Shown in pieces: positions 43,168-48,891 of a DNA stretch of 48,891 bases (position 1 is the first letter of the stretch; each line of letters opens with the position of its first letter). Both the position numbers and the translations under genes were made by a program. The notes beneath the pieces were generated by a model, which was not told the DNA's origin, made no database searches, and saw only the letters and a list, made by a program, of their open reading frames with translations. Source of the DNA: Pseudolabrys sp. (lineage in GTDB: Bacteria > Pseudomonadota > Alphaproteobacteria > Rhizobiales > Xanthobacteraceae); contig JALHNV010000018.1 in NCBI GenBank assembly GCA_022843325.1, forward strand, positions 1 to 48,891, written 5' to 3'.

Positions 43168-44046
43168 TCACGCCTTCTCGTCGACCACCGGATTGCGCAG
43201 CACGCCGATGCCCTGGATCTCGACCTCGGCGGTGTCGCCGGCCTTCATCCAGATCGGCTCCGGCTTGCGCGCATGGCCGACGCCGGACGGCGTGCCGGTG
43301 AGCACGATGTCGCCTGGCTCCAGCGTCATGCCTTCGGTGAGATAGACCAGCGACTCGGCGACCGGGAACATCAGCAGGTCGGTGTTGGACGACTGCATGG
43401 TGGTGCCGTTCAGGCGCGTCTCGATCTTGAGACCCTTGCCGCCCTTCGGCAGTTCGTCGGCGGTGACCATCCACGGACCGAAGCTGCCGGTGCGGTCGAA
43501 GTTCTTGCCCATGCCCCACTGCGTGGTGTGGCGCTGGTATTCGCGGATCGAGCCTTCATTGGCGATGGCGTAACCGGCAACGCAGTCGGTGGCGTTGTCC
43601 ATGGTGAGGTGCTTGGCGCGCTTGCCGATGATGACCACCATCTCGCCTTCGTAGTCGAACTGGATCGACTTCTGCGGCCGCTCGATCGGCGTCAGATGCG
43701 GCACCAGCGACGACGCCATGCGGAAGAAGATCGACTGAAATTTCGGGATGTTGTCCTTCTGCGGGCCTTCCTTGACGTGATCAAGGTAATTGAGGCCGAG
43801 GCAGATGATCTTGCCGGGCTTGGCCACCGGCAGCGCAAACTTCAGCCCGGCGAGCGGGCGGCGCGCCGTGGCCGGCGCCTTCTTGGCGAGGTCGGCAAGC
43901 GCACTCAGGTCGCCATTGGTCTGGCGCAGATAATCGCCGAGATCGCCCGGCACGCTGGCGTCGACCGCCTGGATATCGATGACGCTGTCGCCATCGACGA
44001 CGCCGAGATGCACGCTGTTCTTGTCTTCAAAACTGACGATTTTCAT
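43168..44046 (-). CDS. Fumarylacetoacetate hydrolase family protein
   Basis: Metal-dependent C-C hydrolase, 292 residues. Conserved blocks: IICLGLNYLDHVKE at 80-93, the metal-binding DYEGEMVVIIGK at 131-142, GYAIANEGSIREYQ, and LTGTPSGVGHARKP near the C-terminus. In the gentisate pathway such enzymes split fumarylpyruvate (or maleylpyruvate) into pyruvate and a C4 acid, which fits the dioxygenase 4 kb away. Other family activities (oxaloacetate decarboxylase, homoprotocatechuate pathway) remain possible. Confidence 0.88.
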   Translation of the reverse strand: MKIVSFEDKNSVHLGVVDGDSVIDIQAVDASVPGDLGDYLRQTNGDLSALADLAKKAPATARRPLAGLKFALPVAKPGKIICLGLNYLDHVKEGPQKDNIPKFQSIFFRMASSLVPHLTPIERPQKSIQFDYEGEMVVIIGKRAKHLTMDNATDCVAGYAIANEGSIREYQRHTTQWGMGKNFDRTGSFGPWMVTADELPKGGKGLKIETRLNGTTMQSSNTDLLMFPVAESLVYLTEGMTLEPGDIVLTGTPSGVGHARKPEPIWMKAGDTAEVEIQGIGVLRNPVVDEKA

Positions 44047-44126
44047 TGACCCCTGCCTTGCTTGACGGCCCGTCCGGCGGGGGACGGGCGGGCAAGGCTT
44101 AGCGCAGCCGAGCGCGTTCGGAAAGG

Positions 44127-45116
44127 TCAGAAGGAGGCCCGCGTCACGGTCTCGCCGAGCTTGAAGGCCTGGATCGAAAAGAACTTGTCGGGATCGGTCC
44201 AGGCGCCCACCGGCAGCCAGCCGACGCCGCGCGCCAGCGCGCCCAGGGATTCGACGCTGTATTTGTAGGAATTTTCGGTGTGGATGGTTTCGCCGGCGCG
44301 GAAGTCAAAGCTCTCACCGGCCACCTTGACGCGCTGCCGCTTCAGACTCGCCAGGTGCATTTCGATGCGATGACGCTCGCGGTTGTAGAAGGCATGGTGC
44401 TCGAAGGTGTCGAGCTTGAAGTCGCCGCGCAGCTCGCGGTTGATGCGCACCAGCAGATTGAGGTTGAACCGCGCGGTCACGCCAGCCGCGTCGTTATAGG
44501 CGGCATTGAGCGTATCGGCCGGCTTGATCAGGTCGGCGCCGACGATCATCAGCGCGCCCTTGCCGAGGATTTGCGCGGCATTGCGCAGAAACGCCGCCGC
44601 CTCATGCGGCTCGAAATTGCCGATGGTCGAGCCGGGAAAGAAGCCGACGCGGACCGGCGCGGCCTTTGCCTCTTCCGGCAGTTCGAACGGCTTGGTGATG
44701 TCGGCGGTCACCGGCAGCACCTTGAGGCCGGGGAAGTCCGGGCGCAGGTCGATGGCTTCCTGCTCAATCATTTCGCCGCAGATATCGACAGGCACATAGG
44801 CGGCAAGCTTCGGCGCCGCCTTCAGCATGATGCGCGCCTTCTTGCTCGAACCGCTGCCGAACTCGACCAGTGCCGCACCTTCCGGAATGAGCTTGGCGAA
44901 GTCAGCGCCCTGCTCGCTCAGAATCCGCATCTCGCTGCGGGTCGGGTAGTATTCCGGCTGCTCGGTGATGCGCTCGAACAGCTGCGATCCCGCGCCGTCG
45001 TAGAAATACTTGGCCTGAATCCTCTTCGGGGTCGCGCCAAGGCCGGCCAGCACGTCGGTCTCGAACGACGAGACTTCCGCATCCGGCGGGCGGGGAGAAC
45101 GTGCGAGTGCGACCAT
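44127..45116 (-). CDS. egtD: L-histidine N-alpha-methyltransferase EgtD
   Basis: Trimethylates histidine to hercynine, the first step of ergothioneine synthesis. 329 residues. SAM-binding VEFGSGSSKKARIML near 84-98, YVPVDICGEMIEQEA, GSTIGNFEPHEAAAFL, histidine-binding region DLIKPADTLNAAYND, and C-terminal ENSYKYSVESL with a conserved Glu. It starts 13 bp after egtB in the same operon. Confidence 0.95.
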   Translation of the reverse strand: MVALARSPRPPDAEVSSFETDVLAGLGATPKRIQAKYFYDGAGSQLFERITEQPEYYPTRSEMRILSEQGADFAKLIPEGAALVEFGSGSSKKARIMLKAAPKLAAYVPVDICGEMIEQEAIDLRPDFPGLKVLPVTADITKPFELPEEAKAAPVRVGFFPGSTIGNFEPHEAAAFLRNAAQILGKGALMIVGADLIKPADTLNAAYNDAAGVTARFNLNLLVRINRELRGDFKLDTFEHHAFYNRERHRIEMHLASLKRQRVKVAGESFDFRAGETIHTENSYKYSVESLGALARGVGWLPVGAWTDPDKFFSIQAFKLGETVTRASF

Positions 45117-45129
45117 GACTGACCTTTGA

Positions 45130-46371
45130 CTAGACGAATTCGGCGAGGCGCAGCGACGTGAACTGCCAGCGCGCCGGCGGTTGGAAGAAATTGCGGTAGC
45201 TGATCCGCTCGTGATGTTCCGGCGTCGCCAGCGACGACCCGCGCAGCACCATCTGGTTGATCATGAACTTGCCGTTGTACTCACCCAACGCACCTTCGGC
45301 AGCGCGGTAGCCCGGATAGGGCAGATAGGCACTGCGTGTCCATTGCCAAGCGGTGCCGAAAGCGTCGGCGAGCAGCCCTGCGCGCGCCGCAACCTCCCAT
45401 TCCGCCTCGCTGGGCAGATGTTTTTCCGCAAAACGCGCGAAGGCCTCAGCTTCGTAATAGCTGACATGCAAAACAGGCGCGGCTGGATCGACCGGCTTGA
45501 GCCCACCCAGCGTCATGACGTTCCAGCCCGAATCGTCGCGCCGCCAGTAGCCAGGCGCCTGCCAGCCCTCGGCCTGCACCGTCGCCCAGCCGTCCGACAG
45601 CCACAGCGCCGGCGTCTCGTAGCCGCCGGCGTCGATGAACTCCAGCCACTCGGCATTGCTGACCAGATGGCGCGCGATCTTCACCTTCGGAATCAATTCG
45701 TCATGGCGCGGCAGTTCGTTGTCGAAACAATAGCCGTCGCCGTCGTGACCGATGGTCTGAATGCCGTGCGGAACGTCGACAAAGCCACGCGGTCCCGGCG
45801 CAGCGCCGGGCGCCTCCCACGTGGGATCATAAACCGGGTCGGTCGGGTTCTGCGCGAAGGCATGCAGGATGTCGGTCACCAGCAATTCCTGGTGCTGCTG
45901 CTCGTGATGCAGGCCGATCTCGAGAATATTGAACACATCGGCCACAGCGGATGCAGGCGCCGTGGCGATCAGCTTCTCCACACCCGCATCGACATGGGCA
46001 CGATACGCGGTGACCTCGGCGCCGTTCGGACGGGTGATCAGGCCGCGCTGCGGCCGCGCGTGGCGCGGGCCGGCGGCGACGTAATAGGAGTTGAACAAAA
46101 ACGGAAAGCGTTCGTCGAAAATCCGGTACGACGGATCGTTCGGCACCAGCAGGAACTGTTCGAAGAACCAGGTGACATGGGCGCGGTGCCACTTGGTCGG
46201 GCTGGCGTCCGCCATCGACTGGATGATCTGGTCCTCCGCCGACAGGTGCGACGCGCGGGATTGGGACTCGCCGCGGACGCGGCGAAACGCCGCCGTCCAC
46301 TGAGCGCGAACGTCATCGAGGGAAGGATTGGGGATGGCGGCAGCGACCGGAACAACTGCGGTACGCGCCAT
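45130..46371 (-). CDS. egtB: Ergothioneine biosynthesis protein EgtB
   Basis: Non-heme iron sulfoxide synthase that joins hercynine to a thiol. 413 residues. The N-terminal DinB-like domain carries the iron ligands: His in SPTKWHRAHVTWFFEQF and the HHEQQHQE motif (HxxxHxE) near 153-160. The C-terminal sulfatase-modifying (FGE-like) domain has FDNELPRHDELIPK, LPSEAEWEVAARAG and a final RGSSLATPEHHERISYRNFF. GGAGG lies six bases before ATG 46371. Together with egtD it is the minimal pathway; no EgtE-type lyase is seen here. Confidence 0.95.
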   Translation of the reverse strand: MARTAVVPVAAAIPNPSLDDVRAQWTAAFRRVRGESQSRASHLSAEDQIIQSMADASPTKWHRAHVTWFFEQFLLVPNDPSYRIFDERFPFLFNSYYVAAGPRHARPQRGLITRPNGAEVTAYRAHVDAGVEKLIATAPASAVADVFNILEIGLHHEQQHQELLVTDILHAFAQNPTDPVYDPTWEAPGAAPGPRGFVDVPHGIQTIGHDGDGYCFDNELPRHDELIPKVKIARHLVSNAEWLEFIDAGGYETPALWLSDGWATVQAEGWQAPGYWRRDDSGWNVMTLGGLKPVDPAAPVLHVSYYEAEAFARFAEKHLPSEAEWEVAARAGLLADAFGTAWQWTRSAYLPYPGYRAAEGALGEYNGKFMINQMVLRGSSLATPEHHERISYRNFFQPPARWQFTSLRLAEFV

Positions 46372-46392
46372 GGAGAACCTCCGTCACATCAA

Positions 46393-46402
46393 TTGACGTC
46401 AA
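46393..46402. promoter_or_regulatory. TTGACGTCAA palindrome before egtB
   Basis: A perfect 10-bp palindrome 22-31 bp upstream of the egtB start, within the AT-rich 156-bp space after the catalase gene. It may be part of a promoter or operator for egtBD; no regulator is identified. Confidence 0.25.
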
Positions 46403-46527
46403 AACAGTATGATCATCGATACACATACGAATATTGGAGGTAATTGTTCCACTGCCTCCCCCGCGGGGCAACCGGGAAACCCCGATTGCCCACGGTTTGA
46501 CAGCATTGTGATGCGTAATGCCGCCCG

Positions 46528-48624
46528 TCAGGCGAGCAAACGCACCGAAGGTTCGCGCTCGAAGAAGCGCTGCTGCGCGGCGGCGACGAAGTCCTTGCCG
46601 AGACCGGTCACCCCGTCATCGGCAACCACGCCGGCCTTGTCGAGCAGCGGCTGGGACGCATCGTTGGCGCCGATCGCCTTCAGATGGCCGAACGCGTCCA
46701 TCACAAACTGCACCGCCGCGCCTTCCGTCAGCAACATCTCGCAGCCCTTCGCCGACAGCACCACCGCCACGGCGTCAAACAGTTGCGACGGCGAACCGGC
46801 AAGCTGCCCGTCCGCCTTCAGAAGTGCGCCGCCCTTGACCTTGGCGCCGCCGACTTTCGGCGCCACCAGGAACACGGTGCCACCATCTTTCTCCACAGCG
46901 TTGCGCACCGCCTTGATCTCGGCCTCGTCGGAGCCGTCGGCGTAGAGAATCCCGACCTTACGTCCCTCCAGGGTCTTCTTCATCTTCTTCTGGATCGACA
47001 GCGCCGGCGAAGGATCGAGATCGATCACCTCTCGCCGCGCCTGCGCCTTCTTCGGCAGGTCGAGGTTCATGCCGTCGGCGACGCGCTTGGCGAGGTCCTC
47101 ATCGACATTGCGCAGATTGGCGATCATGCGCGCCGGCACCTGCTCCAATCCGACCTTCGATAGTTCGAACACGAACGACGACGCGATATGCGCCTGCTCG
47201 TTTTCGGTCATCGACTTCCAGAACTGCCGCGCCTGGCTGTAGTGGTCGGCGAACAGCTCAGGGCGCACGCGCAACTTCTCGCCCTGCTCGTCCTCACCGG
47301 TTACTGCATTCGCCGTGACGAAGCCGGTCATCGGGCATTCGCGCGGGCCGCCTTCCTCGCCATGTGCCGTCAGGCTGTTCGGCTCGTAGTTGGCGCGGCC
47401 TTTGGGCACGTTCATCTGCATCTGGCCGTCGCGCTGGAAGTTCATGACCGGGCACTTTGGCGCATTGACCGGGATCTGGTGGAAGTTGGCGGTGCCGAGC
47501 CGCGATTTCTGGGTATCGAGATAGCTGAACAGCCGGCCCTGCAGCAGCGGATCGTTGGTGAAGTCGATGCCCGGCACAATATTGGCTGGGCAATAGGCGA
47601 CCTGTTCGGTTTCGGCGAAGAAGTTATCCGGATTGCGGTCGAGCACCATGCGGCCGATCATGCGCAGCGGCACGACTTCCTCGGGGATGATCTTGGTCGG
47701 ATCGAGCACGTCGTAGGGCAGCGAGTCGGCGAGCTTCTGGTCGAACGCCTGAATGCCCAGCTCCCATTCCGGGAACGCGCCCATGGCGATCGATTCCCAC
47801 AGGTCGCGGCGGTGATAATCGTTGTCGGCGGCCTGAAGCTTCAGCGACTCATCCCACACCGTCGACTGGATGCCGAGCTTCGGCCGCCAGTGAAACTTGA
47901 CGAAGGTCACCTTGCCCTTGGCATTGACCATCTGGAACGTATGAACCCCAAAGCCTTCGATCATGCGCAAGGACCGCGGGATGGTGCGGTCCGACATTGC
48001 CCACATCAGCATGTGGGTGGACTCCGGCATCAGCGACGCCCAGTCCCAAAACGTGTCATGCGCGCTGCCGGCCTGCGGGAAGGCGCGGTCGGCCTCCATC
48101 TTTACGGCGTGAACGAGGTCCGGAAACTTGATGGCGTCTTGGATGAAGAACACCGGAATGTTGTTACCGACCAGATCCCAGTTGCCTTCTTTGGTGTAGA
48201 ACTTCACGGCGAAGCCGCGCACGTCGCGCGGCGTGTCCACCGAACCGGCGCCGCCGGCGACCGTCGAGAAGCGCGTGAACAGCGGCGTCTTCTCGCCGGG
48301 GCGCTGAAACAGGTCGGCCTTGGTGATGTCGGCCAGCGACTTGTAATTTTCGAAGTACCCGTGCGCGGCCGAGCCGCGGGCATGCACAATGCGCTCCGGG
48401 ATGCGCTCGTGATCGAAGTGGAAGATTTTCTCGCGCAGCACGAAGTCTTCGAGCAGCGTCGGCCCGCGGGCGCCGGCTTTCAGTGAATTCTGGTTGTCGG
48501 AGACGCGGATGCCCTGGTTGGTGGTGAGGTGGGCTTCCGCAGTGTGCGGGCCCTTCTTCGGAATCTGCTGATGGGTTTCGCCGCCGTCACCGACCGCCGT
48601 CGCAAATTCCTCGGATTTGGCCAT
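46528..48624 (-). CDS. katE: Large-subunit catalase (HPII type)
   Basis: Heme hydroperoxidase that breaks down H2O2. 698 residues, the length of clade-2 catalases. Distal His81 in [14 protein letters not shown], Asn154 in [12 protein letters not shown], and proximal heme Tyr369 in [13 protein letters not shown]. The extra C-terminal flavodoxin/DJ-1-like domain (about 550-698: [19 protein letters not shown]) is present. It precedes egtB and egtD on the same strand with 156 bp between, grouping two peroxide-defence functions. Confidence 0.96.
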   Translation of the reverse strand: MAKSEEFATAVGDGGETHQQIPKKGPHTAEAHLTTNQGIRVSDNQNSLKAGARGPTLLEDFVLREKIFHFDHERIPERIVHARGSAAHGYFENYKSLADITKADLFQRPGEKTPLFTRFSTVAGGAGSVDTPRDVRGFAVKFYTKEGNWDLVGNNIPVFFIQDAIKFPDLVHAVKMEADRAFPQAGSAHDTFWDWASLMPESTHMLMWAMSDRTIPRSLRMIEGFGVHTFQMVNAKGKVTFVKFHWRPKLGIQSTVWDESLKLQAADNDYHRRDLWESIAMGAFPEWELGIQAFDQKLADSLPYDVLDPTKIIPEEVVPLRMIGRMVLDRNPDNFFAETEQVAYCPANIVPGIDFTNDPLLQGRLFSYLDTQKSRLGTANFHQIPVNAPKCPVMNFQRDGQMQMNVPKGRANYEPNSLTAHGEEGGPRECPMTGFVTANAVTGEDEQGEKLRVRPELFADHYSQARQFWKSMTENEQAHIASSFVFELSKVGLEQVPARMIANLRNVDEDLAKRVADGMNLDLPKKAQARREVIDLDPSPALSIQKKMKKTLEGRKVGILYADGSDEAEIKAVRNAVEKDGGTVFLVAPKVGGAKVKGGALLKADGQLAGSPSQLFDAVAVVLSAKGCEMLLTEGAAVQFVMDAFGHLKAIGANDASQPLLDKAGVVADDGVTGLGKDFVAAAQQRFFEREPSVRLLA

Positions 48625-48736
48625 GTCTCGTTCCCGCCTGAAATAGAGTTACGTCCGGCGCGCCGGTGGCGGCGCCAGTCAGGGCGTAACGAACGCCAAA
48701 GGTGGGAGTTCCTTGAGAAGCCGGCTTTATCCTCGC

Positions 48737-48891
48737 TCACGCGGCGAGGAACGGCTCCATCACGGCCAGCAACGCCTCCGGACATTCCTCCGGTACGTAA
48801 TGACCACAGGCCGGGATCACCGCGCCGGTAAGATTTGACGCCGCGGGAAACGAGGCGCGCATGGCCGCGCCCAAGCCGCCTTCGCCGCCGA
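48737..48891 (-). CDS. Alpha/beta hydrolase, C-terminal end only
   Basis: Only the last 51 codons are in the window; the gene enters from the right edge. They read as the end of an epoxide-hydrolase-like alpha/beta hydrolase: GAVIPACGHYVPEECPEALL with the probable catalytic His in CGHYVPEE, then a helix LLAVMEPFLAA and a TGA stop at 48739-48737. The function of the full protein cannot be judged. Confidence 0.7.
   Translation of the reverse strand, partial: GGEGGLGAAMRASFPAASNLTGAVIPACGHYVPEECPEALLAVMEPFLAA

Noticed and set aside
44062-44268. Small plus-strand reading frame at the end of egtD
   Set aside because: Mostly antisense to egtD, with no ribosome site; judged a shadow.
47188-48486. 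Plus-strand reading frame opposite catalase
   Set aside because: Antisense shadow of katE; no family features.

Overview
The window looks like a piece of the chromosome of a high-GC alphaproteobacterium of the order Hyphomicrobiales (Rhizobiales), probably near the Bradyrhizobiaceae/Xanthobacteraceae. The support is: a ruv–ybgC–tol–pal neighbourhood; small Rhizobiales-type proteins of the DUF2852 and DUF4164 families; the zapA – 6S RNA – fthC arrangement; a membrane-bound ferritin gene (mbfA) preceded by an Irr-type box; and three kinds of long imperfect palindromes in intergenic DNA that resemble dispersed repeats of this group. Taxonomy is inferred from these features only. I saw no tRNA, rRNA, CRISPR array, prophage or intact insertion sequence.

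Region 1 (1–15731, almost all minus strand) is the DNA-repair and cell-envelope block. In transcription order it reads ruvC, ruvA, a cytidine/blasticidin-type deaminase, ruvB, hicA, hicB, ybgC and an O6-alkylguanine-DNA methyltransferase. A short break follows with a divergent plus-strand phosphatase-like gene. Then come a TetR regulator, a DUF2852 membrane protein, tolQ-tolR-tolA-tolB-pal with a terminator, a two-gene RND efflux operon (acrA-acrB type), and the 5' part of cpoB/ybgF, which runs off the left edge. Compared with the usual ruvCAB-ybgC-tolQRAB-pal-cpoB order, extra genes sit at nearly every joint. The TetR gene and the DUF2852 gene each carry the same 19-bp palindrome at their start, which suggests a small self-regulated unit.

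Region 2 (15810–22178) has two transporter genes (TauE/SafE and EamA types), yebC, a methyltransferase-like/pyruvyl-transferase-like fusion, a YmdB-type phosphoesterase, fthC, a 21150–21490 stretch with a repeat and a 6S RNA, zapA and a DUF4164 coiled-coil protein.

Region 3 (22400–27973, plus strand) is a carbon-metabolism run: transketolase, glyceraldehyde-3-phosphate dehydrogenase, phosphoglycerate kinase and class I fructose-bisphosphate aldolase, closed by a terminator. A palindromic repeat lies between gap and pgk.

Region 4 (28070–38021) is mixed: a frameshifted small exported protein, a Nu-class-like glutathione transferase, a ThiE-like protein with altered active-site motifs followed by a Sel1-repeat protein, an inositol-monophosphatase family enzyme, a Nudix hydrolase, mbfA with its Irr box, a metallophosphoesterase, two uncharacterised proteins, a hydroxypyruvate-isomerase-like enzyme and an alpha/beta-hydrolase-fold protein that lacks its serine nucleophile.

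Region 5 (38230–44046) looks catabolic. It has gentisate 1,2-dioxygenase, a short-chain dehydrogenase, an NTF2/SnoaL-like protein, a DoxX-like membrane protein, an Old Yellow Enzyme, an FMN reductase and a fumarylacetoacetase-family hydrolase. The first and last steps of the gentisate pathway are present, but I see no clear maleylpyruvate isomerase.

Region 6 (44127–48891, minus strand) is an oxidative-stress group: large-subunit catalase followed by egtB and egtD for ergothioneine synthesis. The 3' end of another alpha/beta hydrolase lies at the right edge.
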